Assembly: GCF_904849725.1 (NCBI RefSeq)
Contig: NC_058520.1
Span: forward strand, 318,753,186 to 318,817,185
DNA from: Hordeum vulgare subsp. vulgare
Lineage: Eukaryota; Streptophyta; Magnoliopsida; Poales; Poaceae
DNA length: 64,000 bases
Direction: 5' to 3'
Shown here in pieces: positions 54,149-64,000 of the stretch. The position numbers were made by a program, and so were the translations under genes. Positions within the stretch are counted from its first letter, which is position 1; every line of letters starts with the position of its first letter. The notes beneath the pieces were generated by a model. The model was not told where the DNA came from. It worked only from the letters and a program-made list of their open reading frames with translations, and made no database searches.

Positions 54149-56589
54149 TTCTGCTTTCTAGATGGTTATTTTGGTTTCTCCCAAATACCAGTTGCACAAT
54201 CTGATCAGGAGAAAACCACTTTCACCTGCCCTTTCGGTACCTTTGCTTATATTCGTATGCCTTTTGTCTTATGTAATGCACCTACCACCTTTCAAAGATG
54301 TATGATGGCTATATTTTCTGACTTTTGTGAAAATATTGTTGAGGTTTCCATGGATGACTTCTCCATTTACGAGTCTTCCCTTGATGATTGCCTCAGCAAC
54401 CTTGATCGAGTATTACACAGATGTAAAAACACCAATCTTGTCTTGAATTGGGAGAAGTGCCACTTTATGGTTAATGAAGGCATCGTCTTAGGACATAAAA
54501 TTTCTGAAAGAAGTATTGAAGTCGATAAGGCTAAGGTTGATGCAATCGAGAAAATGCCATACCCCACACATATCAAAGGTATAAGAAGTTCCCCTGGTCA
54601 TGCTGGTTTCTATAGAAGGTTCATTAAAGACTTCTCTAAGATTTCTAGGCCTCTTACCAATCTCTTGCAAAAGGATATTCCTTTGTTTTTGACGATGATT
54701 GTGAGGAAGTCTTCGAAACACTTAAGAAGGCTTTGATAACTGCACCTATTGTTCAACCACCTGATTGGAACTTACCTTTTGAGATCATGTGTGATGCTAG
54801 TGATTATGTTGTTGGTGCTGTTCTAGGGCAAAGAGTTGATAAGAAGTTGAATGTTATTCACGATGCTAGTAAAAATCTAGACAGTGCCCAAAGAAACTAT
54901 GCTACTACGGAGAAGGAATTTCTAGCAGTCGTGTTTGCATGTGAAAAGTTGAGGTCTTACATAGTTGATTCCAAAGTCACTATCCACACTGATCATGCTG
55001 CTATTAAGTACCTCATGGAGAAGAAGGACGCTAAACCTATACTTATCAGATGGGTCCTCTTGCTACAAGAATTTAATTTGCACGTTGTCGACAGGAAGGG
55101 TGCTGATAACCTCGTAGCAGATAACTTGTCTAGGTTGGATAACGTTCTTGATGACCCACAACCTATTGATGATAGCTTTCCCGATGAGCAACTGAATGTC
55201 ATCCATGCTTCACGTAGTGCACCGTGGTATGCTGATTATGCAAACTATATCGTTGCCAAATATATACCACCTAGTTTCACGTACCAGCAAAAGAAGAAAT
55301 TCTTCTTGGACTAGAGACATTACTTTTGGGATGAACCTCACCTTTATAAGGAAGGAGTAGATGGTGTTATTAGACGTTGTGTACCTGAACAAGAACGGAG
55401 ACAGATCCTACAGAAGTGTCACTCTGAGGCCTATGGAGGACACCATGCGGGAGATAGAACTACACACAAGGTGTTGCAATCAGGTTTCTATTGGCCCACT
55501 CTCTTCAAGGATGCCCGTAAGTTTGTCTTGTCATGTGACGAATGTCAAAGAATAGGTAATATCGGTAAACGTCAGGAAATGCCTATGAACTATTCACTTG
55601 TCATTGAACCATTTGATGTCTGGGGCTTTGATTATATGGGACCTTTTCCAAAATCCAACGGGTATACTCATATCCTAGTTGTTGTTGTTGATTACGTCAC
55701 TAAGTGGGTAGAAGCTATCCCCACTAGTAGTGCTGATAACAACACCTCAATCACGATACTTAAAGAAGTTATTTTCCCTAGATTTGGAGTCCACAGATAT
55801 CTAATGACTGACGGTGGTTCACATTTCATTCATGGTTGTTTCCGTAAAACTCTTGCTATGTACGATGTCAACCATAGAATTGCGTCTCCCTATCACCCTC
55901 AGTCCAGTGGTCAAGTAGAGCTAAGAAATAGAGAGATTAAACTGATTATGCAAAAGACTGTCAACAGGTCTAGAAAGAATTGGTCTAAGAAGCTCGATGA
56001 TGCACTATGGGCATATAGAACTGCCTATTAGAATCCCATGGGCATGTCGCCGTACAAAATGGTGTACGGTAAAGCATGTCATTTACCTCTTGAGCTAGAG
56101 CATAAAGCTTATTGGGCAATCAAAGAGCTCAACTTTGATTTCAAACTTGCTGGTGAGAACAGGTTATTTGATATTATCTCACTTGATCAATGGAGAACTC
56201 AGGCATATGAGAATGCCAAGTTGTTCAAGGAAAAGGTTAAGAGGTGGCATAATAAGAGGATACAAAAGCGTGAATTCAATGTAGGTGATTATGTCTTGCT
56301 ATATAACTCTCGTTTAAGATTCTTTGCAGGCAAGCTTCTCTCTAAATGGAAAGGTCCCTATATTGTTCAGGAAGTATATCGTTCCGGTGCTATCAAGATC
56401 AACAACACGGAAGGTAATTGTCCAAGAGTGGTAAATGGGCAGAGAATCAAGCATTATATCTCAGGTACTCCCATAAATGTTGAAACCAATACTATCAATA
56501 CCATAACTCCGGAAGAATACCCAAGGGATATCTGTCAGCCTGTTCCAGACTCCGAAAACGAAGAGGTATGTGATTCGGTAAGAAAATAG
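54149..56589 (+). pseudogene. RT second half, RNase H and integrase of element D
   Basis: Picks up behind the Copia duplication with FCFLDGYFGFSQIPVAQSDQ. The RT active site reads VEVSMDDFSIY (54338-54370), with Ser where relatives have Phe ahead of MDD, and MPFVLCNAP has Val for Gly. A frame shift near 54690 (PLF-LT for FVFDDD) leads into 54733-55314 with RNase H ([30 protein letters not shown]). TAG at 55312-55314 and TAG at 56029-56031 interrupt integrase. Its zinc site (CHSEAYGGHHAGDRT, SCDEC) and catalytic residues (WGFDYMGPF, TDGGSHF, GQVELRNREIK) are still visible. It ends ...[10 protein letters not shown] at 56589. Confidence 0.92.
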
Positions 56590-56893
56590 ACTCAAAAACT
56601 TTTCTAGTAGGAATTTTTCTTCGTTTTGTTATATTTGAAAAAATACAAAAATTGGAAGTAGTCCGGAAAGCACGCGAGGAGGCGACAAGCCTACCACGCG
56701 CGGGCCCACCCCCTTGCCGCGCGTGGGGGCTAGCGGCCACCTCGTGTGCCTCCCGGACTCCGTTTTCGTGTGGAGTACTCCTTCTGGCCTGGAAAAAATC
56801 ATTATATGTTCTCCCGAAAGGTCTAACCCTCGTATCACGCAGATTTTCTCTGTTTTAGTTTTGAACCTGTTTCTATTGCAGATCTAGATCGCT

Positions 56894-57226
56894 ATGACAT
56901 ACCCAAAAGCTCCGAAGGACAATATCTTCGAGAAGGTCATCAATCCCTATCTCGCGGGAGTGCTGCAACACCCTCAATCTATCGAGATGCGTGAGGGGAT
57001 GTTGCACATCCATGACGTTAAGGGGCCCAAGAAGACCGGAAGCATGGAGACGAGGCTCGAAGCAATGGAGCGACAAGTCTTGAAGTGCCAAGGGATGGTG
57101 GAGCGTGGACTGAACGCCAACCACATGATGATCATGGAGTTCACCAGCAAGCACAGGATTGATGCCAATGACATTGGGAAGCACCTCATCAGGCTCTATG
57201 ACAGGATTGATCACCTCCAGGCCTAG
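56894..57226 (+). pseudogene. ORF in the envelope position of element D
   Basis: Frame MTYPKAPKDNIFEKVINPYL starts 300 bp behind pol. It reads on with VKGPKKTGSMETRLEAMERQ and IGKHLIRLYDRIDHLQA to a TAG at 57224-57226, after which the same frame continues (NYDLQNQNCEYEYRF, SFHDGAPMPWKTEDQ). The part around residues 50-110 has a heptad-like pattern suggesting a coiled coil. No signal peptide or membrane segment is visible. Athila-type elements carry an extra ORF here, sometimes called env-like. This one has no envelope feature I can see, so I name it only by position. Confidence 0.6.
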
Positions 57227-57419
57227 AACTATGACCTGCAGAACCAAAACTGTGAGTATGAGTATAGATTTAAATCCATACGGTTGGCTGCAGATTTGAG
57301 GATTCTGGACACTCGTTCATCTTTCCATGATGGAGCACCTATGCCTTGGAAGACGGAGGATCAAACGCATGTTGCAACAACTCCACCACCATCACCTCCA
57401 AAGGAAGACAACTAAGCAT

Positions 57420-58949
57420 GGGTATGGGCAATCCCCTTGTTGTGCCAAGCTTGGGGGAGTTGCCCCGGTATCGTATCACCATCACATCTTTTGCCTTTAC
57501 CTTTGTTTTAGTTTGTTCCTTTTCAGTTTTCTCTTTCTCTACTAGATTAAAGGTCTTAGTGTTTAGTCTTGACTTTTGCTTTGTGTCACCCCCGATGTAT
57601 TCGAGCTCGTGAGCCATATAATAAAGTGTGTCTTAGTTGAAGGGCTTTGCCTCTTGCCATGATCAAAAGAGTGAGAAAAGAACAAAGGCATGAAAGATCA
57701 TGTAATGATCTTATGGGAAGTGATGGCTTCACATATAAAAAGAATGATGAGTGAAACTTGTTGAGGGTAGACAAACGTAGACCTTGGTCATCGTTGCAAT
57801 TAATAGGAAGTAATAAAGAAGGAGAGGTTCACATATAAACATATCATCTTTGACACCATCTATGATTGGGAACACTCACTAAACTATTGCATGCTTAGAA
57901 GTAGATGTTGGACAAGGAAGACAACATAATGAATTGTGTTTGCTTGGTTCCGAACAATGTTATATGATTAGAGATCCCTTAGCAGGTGACGATTTCTTCT
58001 ACCTTATATTAGCCAAAACTCCCGCACCAAGTAGATATACTGCTTGTGCATCCATAAACTTTCAACCCTGTTTTGCCATGAGTTTCCACCATACCTACCT
58101 ATGGATTGAATAAGATCCCTAAAGTAAGTTGTCATCGGTGCAAGCAATAAAAATTGCTCCCTAATATGTATGATCTATTAGTGTGTGGAAAATAAGCTTT
58201 TTACGAACCTGTGATGAGGAAGACATAAAAGTGACAGACTGCATAATAAAGTTCTTTATCACAGGAGGCAATATAAAGTGACGTTCCTCTGCACTAAGAG
58301 GACACGCATCCAAACCTCAAAAGCGCATGACAACCTCTGCTTCCCTCTACGAAGGGCCTATCTTGTACCTTTACTTTTTGCCCTTGAAAGAGTCATGGTG
58401 ATCTTCACCAATTCCTTGTCGCGCCTTTATCTTGGCTAACGTCATATGCTTGGGAAAGATCTGTATTCATATGTCAACTTGGAAGTAAGTTTTCATGAAT
58501 TATTGTTGTTGACATTACCCTTGAGGTAAATGGTTGGGAGGAAAAATTATAAGCCCCTATCTTTCTCTGTGTCCAACTGAAACTTCGATCTCATGAATAC
58601 CATGTGAGTTGTAGCAATTGTAGAGAATGAAAAGATGATTGAGTATGTGGATTTGCTTTACAAGCTCTTATTTGACTCCTTCTGATGTTGTGATAAATTG
58701 CAATTGCTTCAATGACTAAAGGCTATCGGTTGTTACTTCTTGGTAAGGTTCTTGATCCATGCTTTACTTTGTGAAGGAATTATCACTTTAGCATGAGAGA
58801 TTATATGTTGGTATTGTTGTTCTGATCATGATCATGATGCCTGTATGTTCGTATCTTGTTTTGTCGACACTTCTCTCCCTAAACATGTGGTCATATTTAT
58901 TGAGCTCGGCTTTCGCTTGAGGACAAGCGAGGTCTAAGCTTGGGGGAGT
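57420..58949 (+). other. 3' untranslated part and purine tract of element D
   Basis: No supported gene. The stretch starts with GCCAAGCTTGGGGGAGTTGC (57449-57468) and ends with TAAGCTTGGGGGAGT (58935-58949), the polypurine tract that primes plus-strand synthesis. The same tract motif at both ends suggests an internal extra copy. Element F shows the reverse complement of this tract at 62984-62998. Confidence 0.7.
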
Positions 58950-60481
58950 TGATACGTCCATTTTGCATCATGTTTTGATGTTGATATTTATCGCTTCTTG
59001 GGCCTTTATTTCACTTCACGGTACAATACTTATGCCTTTTCTCTCTTATTTTGCAAGGTTTACATGAAGAGGGAGAATGCCGGCAGCTGGAATTCTGGCC
59101 TGAAATTGGAGCAAGTTTGAGATACCTATTCTGCGCAACTCCAAACACCGTAAAAATGAACAAGGATTTTTTTCGGGATTTATAGAAAATACTGGGCCAA
59201 AGAAGTGCCAGAGGGGCGCCAGCAGGTGGCCACAAGCCTGCTAGGTGCGGCCACCCCCCTGACCGTGCCTAGGGGGCTTGTGGAAACCCAGCTGGTACTC
59301 TGGCCCCCCTCTTCTTCTATATGAAGGGTTTCATCCGGAAAAAAATCAAGAGGAGGATTTTTCGAGGATTCGCCGCCGCAACGAGGCAAAACTTGAGAAG
59401 AACCAATCTAGAGCTCCGACAGGACGATCCTGCCGGAGAAACTTCCCTCCCGGAGGCGGAAATCGTCGCCATCGTCATCACCAACACTCCTAACATCAGA
59501 GGGGACTCATCACCATCAACATCTTCATCAGCACCATCTCATCTCCAAACCCTAGTTCATCTCTTGTAACCAATCTCCGTCCCGCGACTCCGATTGGTAC
59601 TTGTAAGGTTGCTAGTAGTGTTAATTACTCTTTGTAGTTGATGCTAGTTGGATTACTTGGTGGAAGAGTTTATGTTCAGATCCTTGATGCTTCTCATTAC
59701 CTCTCTGGTCATGAATATGATTCTTCTTTGTGAGTAGTTACTTTTGTTCCTGAGGACATGGGATAAGTCATGCTAATAGTAGTCATGTGAATTTGGTATT
59801 CGCTCGATATTTTGATAAGTTGTATGTTGTTTTTCCTATAGTGGTGTTATGTGAACGTCGACTACATAACACTTCACCATTATTTGGGCCTAGTGGAAGG
59901 CATTGGGAAGTAGTAAGTAGATGATGGGTTGCTAGAGTGACAGAAGCTTAAACCCTAGTTTATGCGTTGCTTCGTAAGGGGTTGATTTGGATCCACTAGT
60001 TCAATGCTATGGTTAGACTTTGTCTTAATTCTTCTTTCGTAGTTGCAGATTGTCTTTAGTAGTGCGAGAGGGGTTAATCATAAGTGGGATGATTGTCCAA
60101 GTAAGGACAGTACCCAAGCGCTGGTCCACCCACATATCAAACTATCAAAGTAACGAACGCGAATCATATGATCATGATGAAAACTAGCATGACAGAAAAT
60201 CCCGTGTGTCCTCGGGAGCGTTTTTCCTCCTATAAGACTTTATCCAGGCCTGTCCCTTGCTACAAAAGGGATTGGGCTACCTTGTTGCACCGTTGCTACT
60301 TTTGTTACTTGTTGCTTGCTACGAATCATTTCACCACACAATCACTTCTTACCGATAATTTCAGTGCTTGCAGATTTTACCTTGCTAAAAACCACTTGTC
60401 AGATCCTTTTGCTCCTCGGTCGGTTCGACACTCTTACTTATCGAATGGACTACGATTGATCCCCTATACTTGTGGTCATCA
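58950..60481 (+). repeat. 3' LTR of element D, 1532 bp
   Basis: Starts TGATACGTCCATTTTGCATC directly behind the purine tract and ends ACTTGTGGTCATCA at 60481. It pairs with 42466-43987. Confidence 0.93.
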
Positions 60482-60486
60482 ATAGG

Positions 60487-61584
60487 CACCATCTCCTAGC
60501 CCCCACCCGAGCAAGGACAAGGGAAAGCTGGTAAGCGTGGAGCTCTGACGATCCTCTGCAACATGATGCATGGGGCTACCACTTGGCCGTGGGTATAGTC
60601 GCGGTTTGATAGTAATTCCGCCAGTGTGGACCATGGGGACTTCCACTTGGGCATGGGAGGGAGCCCTACACCGCAGCCATGTCGCCGCTCGTCGTGGGAT
60701 TCCACTTAAGAGGCTCCAAGGTGTGTACAGCCCAAAACTCATTAATACGTGACAATGTCACGGGCGGCGATTACAGAGGTGTCGGATACCCCATGCACAA
60801 GGCTTAGGGGATCCAAATCTCAGTCTTCAGGTGGGTTGTGGCTCATTCTTCGCGTATCAACGTGCTTATAGGGCTTTTGACACGGGGGCAATACGCGTCG
60901 AGTGATCGTCGCGAGGCCACGTCAAGAAGATGTTTGGCACCGAGGACCCCAAGAGGTGACGTGTACGGGGGCAAGACATTTACACACAGCTCAGTCACTC
61001 GGATTTAGTGACATTGCAGGGACGAACCCGAGCACATACACCATGCCAGGTTCCTTCATGGAATGATCAGGCGAAAACAAACCGCCGCATAGCACCTGAG
61101 ACACATCGCCCCCAGCATCATCGGTGCGCTCTACTGCAGCGGCCCTGTAAGCGTGCTCGAGGGAGCAAACCGCGTCCCTTTTGTCACAACCACACAACCA
61201 AAAAGCGAGAATTCCGCTAGGGCAGTCCCTCATGCATGAGGATAACGCAGCCCGAAGGGTGCCCTCAATCTCGAATGAAACAGAACTTCACCTGGCGATG
61301 ACATTGTCGTGGGAGCTCTGCATCGCTTGATGAAGCACGTCGAGAAGGCCGGTCCCTTAGGGGTTGGCTGCCTCCCGCGGCTCTTTGGGCTTGGGAGGCC
61401 CAGGCGCCACACGAGGCGCCAGTGCGAACCGTGCCAACCTTTGGAAGGTAGCAACAGCATTCTCCAGGCCAAAGGGCATCTGAACACAGTAAGATGAAGT
61501 GCCTCGGCCTAGCCCGATGCGTGAAGGCCAGAAGGACCTTTGGGTGGCGACCCAATTGAGTCTCGTGATGTCTATACAGATGCA
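60487..61584 (-). pseudogene. Spacer and reverse transcriptase fragment of element E
   Basis: On the minus strand a Gypsy RT fragment reads CVQMPFGLENAVATFQRLAR, with MPFGLENAVATFQR at 61438-61479 (family form MPFGLKNAGATFQR). On its N-terminal side ITRLNWVATQRSFW is a damaged GYHQI-KTAF block up to the edge of inserted element F. On the C-terminal side only scrambled pieces follow, and 60487-61030 is non-coding spacer. The frame is broken by stops near 61360 and 61230. It shows that pol of E runs on the minus strand, opposite to its accessory ORF. Confidence 0.65.
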
Positions 61585-62983
61585 TGATAACCCACAAGTA
61601 AAGGGGATCGCAACAGTTTTCGAGGGTAGAGTATTCAACCCAAATTTATTGATTCGACTCAAGGGGAAGCGAAAGAATATTCTCAAGTATTAGGAGTTGA
61701 GTTGTTAGTTAAACACACCTGAAAGATTTAGTATCTGCAGCAAAGTATGAGTAGCAAAGTAGTATGATAGCAGCAGTAGCAACAGTAGCCAGTAGCAGCA
61801 AAGTAACAGCATTAGCAACAGTAGTAGCAGCAAAGTAATGTAGCAAGTACTAGTAGGAAAAGACTCGTAGGCATTGGATCGGTGATGGATGATTATGCCC
61901 GATGTGATTCATCATGTAACATTTATAACACGGAGAGATAAGTAACTAGCTCCCGTTCATCAATCTAATGTAGGCATCTATTCCGTATGTAGTCATACGT
62001 GCTTAGGGAAAAGAACTTGCATGACATCTATTGTCCATCCCTCCCGTGGCAGCGGGGTCCTAATGGAAACTACGGGATATTAAGGTTCTCCTTTTAATAA
62101 AGAACCGGACCAACGCATTAACACTTGGTGAATACATGAACTCCTCATACTATGGTCATCTCTGGGAGTGGTTCCGGCTATTGTCACTCCGGGGTTGCCG
62201 GGTCATAACACATAGTAGGTCACTACAACTTGCAAGATAGGATCTAAAGCACACATATATTGGTGACAACATAATAGGTTCAGATCTGAAATCATGGCAC
62301 TCGGGCCCTAGTGACAAGCATTAAGCATGGCAAAGTAGTAGCAACATCAATCTCAGAACATAGTGGATACTAGGGATCAATGCACATCAAAACTAACTCG
62401 ATTACATGATAGATCTCATCCAACTCATCACCGTCCAGCAAGCCTACGATGAGATTACTCACGAACGGTGAAGAGCATCGTGGAATTGGCGATGAAGGAA
62501 GCTTCGTGATGACGATGGCAACGATTTCCCCTCTCCGGAGCCGGGAACGGACTACATATCTGCCCTCTAGAGGAAGAACAGGAGTTGGCGGCGCCTCCGT
62601 ATTGTAAAACGCGATGAAATCTTCTCCTTGATTTTTTTTTCTGGACGGAACGGACTATATAGAGCTGGATTGAGAGGTGGTGGAGCTTTGTGGGCTCCAC
62701 AATCTTGTCAAGCCTGGCTAGGGGGGCCGCGCCTGGTGGGCTTGTGGGCTCACGGCTCCACTTCCTCCGCTCACTCTTGCGCCGGTATTTTTATATATTC
62801 CACAAAAATTCTCCGTAAATTTTCAGGTCATTCCGAGAACTTTTATTTCTGCGCAAAAACAACACCATGGCAATTCGGCTAAAAACAACGTTAGTCCGGG
62901 TTAGATCCATTCAAATCATGCAAATTAGAGTCCAAAACCAGGGCAAAAGAGTTTGGAAAAGTAGATACAATGGAGACGTATCA
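61585..62983 (-). repeat. 3' LTR of element F, 1399 bp
   Basis: TG/CA-bounded stretch, start TGATAACCCACAAGTAAAGG, end AATGGAGACGTATCA. On the minus strand the start TGATACGTCTCC is the same as in the family of the solo LTR at 39286-40783, but the remaining sequence differs. A CAGCAGTAGCAACAGTAGC-type microsatellite occurs at about 61770-61850. Confidence 0.82.
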
Positions 62984-63000
62984 ACTCCCCCAAGCTTAAA
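62984..63000 (-). promoter_or_regulatory. Polypurine tract of element F
   Basis: Minus-strand TTTAAGCTTGGGGGAGT directly ahead of the 3' LTR. It is the same core as in element D (AAGCTTGGGGGAGT), which fixes orientation. Confidence 0.8.
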
Positions 63001-64000
63001 ACCTTGCTTGTCCTCAAGCAATTCAGTTGACAAACTGAAAGAGACAAAAGAAAAACTTTTACGAACTATGTTTGATCTTGTTGTTGCAACTATGTCTAAC
63101 TCATAACCAGAATTTTAGCAAGATCACAAGCAAACCACATAAGCAAATGACATCTAGGTCTCACGATAAACTCATATCAATGGCATAATCAACTAGCGAG
63201 CAAATAATAATAAGTCTCAAACGTCAACACTTCAGTCAAAACAACATGAAGCAGTACGAACATATGGTATCTCGCTAGCTGTTTCTGAGACCGCAAAACA
63301 TAAATGCACAGCACCTTCAAAGATCAAGGGCTGACTAAACATTGTAATTCAAGGCAAAGAAGATCCAGTCACAGTCATACTCAACACAGTTAAAAGCAAA
63401 GCACAAAAATGACAGAGGTGCTCTCTAATTGGTGCTTTTATAAGAGGAGGATGACTCAACAGGAACATAAATAGACAGGCCCTTCGCAGAGGGAAGCTTT
63501 GATTTGCAGAGGTGCCAGAGCTCAAGCTCTGAAAACAGATATAATAATTTTGGGTGGCATGCTTTCATTGTCAACGCAATGACTAAGAGTTCTCACCATC
63601 TTCCATGCTACACATGCTATAGGCGGTTCGCAAACAGAAAAGTAAAGGTTTGGCTCCCCCACCACCAATCAATCACACTCCACGGCTAGCCGAATTCTCG
63701 GGTGCCGTCCATACCAACGTCAATCCAGGGGGGAGTTTTCTTTACAATTATCTTATCGATTTGAGCATGGAACTAGGAATTCCAATTACCGCCCCCTTTC
63801 TCATGAATGATAGTGAATAGACACATATCGAGGATAACACGCCTAGCATGGAAGATACTAATAGCCCCCTGTCATCACATGAGCGGTTCGGGCATGCAAA
63901 ACAGATTATTTCTTGAAGGTTTAGAGAGTGGCACATGCAAATTTACTTGGAACGGCAGGTAGATACCGCATATAGGTAGGTATGGTGGACTCATATGGAA
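63001..64000 (-). other. Non-coding internal part of element F
   Basis: One kilobase with no supported gene. Short open frames (63504-63689 plus, 63748-63936 minus) lack domains. Probably the 3' untranslated region between pol and the LTR. Confidence 0.6.

Larger units (their letters stand above)
42466..60481 (+). mobile_element. Athila-type Gypsy element D, plus orientation
   Basis: LTRs at 42466-43987 and 58950-60481 share start (TGMTACGTCCATTTTGCATM) and end (CCCTATACTTGTGG-GTCATCA). The flanks are ACAGG (42461-42465) and ATAGG (60482-60486), a 5 bp duplication with one change. A tRNA-Asp primer site, gag-protease, reverse transcriptase, RNase H and integrase follow in order, then an ORF in the envelope position and a purine tract AAGCTTGGGGGAG (58937-58948). 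The protease text DVGASVSAIP and pol text match Athila-lineage Gypsy elements common in Triticeae (Sabrina and WHAM are examples; I do not assign one). A Copia element splits its RT. Confidence 0.92.
36195..61584 (-). mobile_element. Gypsy element E, probably Tat lineage, minus orientation, heavily interrupted
   Basis: From left to right: an LTR-like stretch (about 36195-36960), a plus-strand gag-like accessory ORF (36991-41572), a tandem array (about 41640-42300), then, beyond inserted element D, spacer (60487-61030) and minus-strand pol including MPFGLENAVATFQR. An accessory ORF antisense to pol, and tandem repeats beside it, are features of Tat-lineage Gypsy elements of grasses. The strings GGGACGAACCCGAGCACA at 42447-42463 and 61019-61036 show that the same spacer type lies on both sides of D. 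The 5' LTR lies outside the window. Solo LTR, D and F interrupt it. Confidence 0.65.
61585..64000 (-). mobile_element. Gypsy element F, 3' part, minus orientation (continues beyond window)
   Basis: An LTR at 61585-62983 reads TGATAACCCACAAG ... GGAGACGTATCA. To its right comes ACTCCCCCAAGCTTAAA (62984-63000), the reverse complement of a Gypsy purine tract TTTAAGCTTGGGGGAGT, so the internal part lies to the right and the element points left. 63001-64000 holds no open frame of note. Its text (GGAGTTTTCTTTACAATTAT, GTAGGTATGGTGGACTCATA) resembles the 3' untranslated part of Athila-type elements; element D has a related CCACCATACCTACCTAT at about 58088. Its other LTR and coding region are outside. 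Confidence 0.8.

Noticed and set aside
1..64000. Search for tRNA, rRNA, snoRNA or host protein-coding genes
   Set aside because: Nothing found. The only tRNA-related strings are the primer binding sites at 12529 and 43999.

Overview
This window reads as intergenic DNA from a large-genome grass, most likely of the tribe Triticeae (wheat, barley, rye, Aegilops). I see no host gene, no rRNA or tRNA gene, and nothing bacterial or organellar. The Triticeae call rests on recognising, from memory, a Copia element with the BARE/WIS/Angela type of LTR (starts TGTTGGAAATATGCCCTAGA), Athila-type Gypsy elements with a tRNA-Asp primer site, Stowaway-like MITEs with CTCCCT ends, and CACTA elements with TNP2 transposases and TTTGCCGTC-rich ends. 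Almost every base can be given to a transposon, and most coding regions are broken.

Positions 1-33360 are a nest of CACTA (En/Spm) DNA transposons. Element A (1-5732, minus strand, left end outside the window) carries a TNP2 pseudogene and a long repeat-rich 5' region, and ends in a TAGTG terminus at 5732. Element B (5733-25544, plus strand) begins abruptly in its 5' leader next to the end of A. It carries a broken TNP2 gene, a multi-exon second gene of the Ptta/En/Spm (TNPA-like) type, a 2.5 kb array of purine/pyrimidine hairpins in its last intron, and a right terminus at 25544. A 12 kb LTR retrotransposon (8421-20479, target duplication TAAGG) sits in an intron of B's second gene. Its LTRs are about 4.1-4.2 kb and its internal region is a decayed Gypsy relic, so it is LARD-like. 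Element C (25545-33360) is older. It holds the TNP2 C-terminal region, a second gene ending in a Ulp1-like region, a small protein with a viroplasmin/RNase H1 N-terminal-like domain, and a mutated right terminus at 33360.

Positions 33361-36190 hold old debris: a decayed LTR, a LINE relic on the minus strand and two short MITE-like elements.

Positions about 36195-64000 are a nest of LTR retrotransposons. The host element E is a minus-strand Gypsy element, probably of the Tat lineage: an LTR-like stretch on the left, an antisense gag-like accessory ORF (aORF) on the plus strand, a tandem array of about 165 bp units, then a reverse transcriptase fragment on the minus strand near 61.4 kb. E was hit by a solo LTR (about 39286-40783), by the Athila-type Gypsy element D (42466-60481, plus strand, target duplication A[C/T]AGG), and by another Gypsy element F (61585 to beyond the window, minus strand). 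D was in turn hit in its reverse transcriptase by a BARE/Angela-type Copia element G (46380-54143, target duplication CACAC). G has lost the end of its 5' LTR and its primer site, replaced by a 301 bp antisense LTR-end fragment of another family.

Relative order of events from nesting: C before B before the LARD-like element; B before A if the A/B junction is an insertion; E before D before G. None of these elements looks autonomous now. Family assignments are from visible motifs and memory; no database search was possible.
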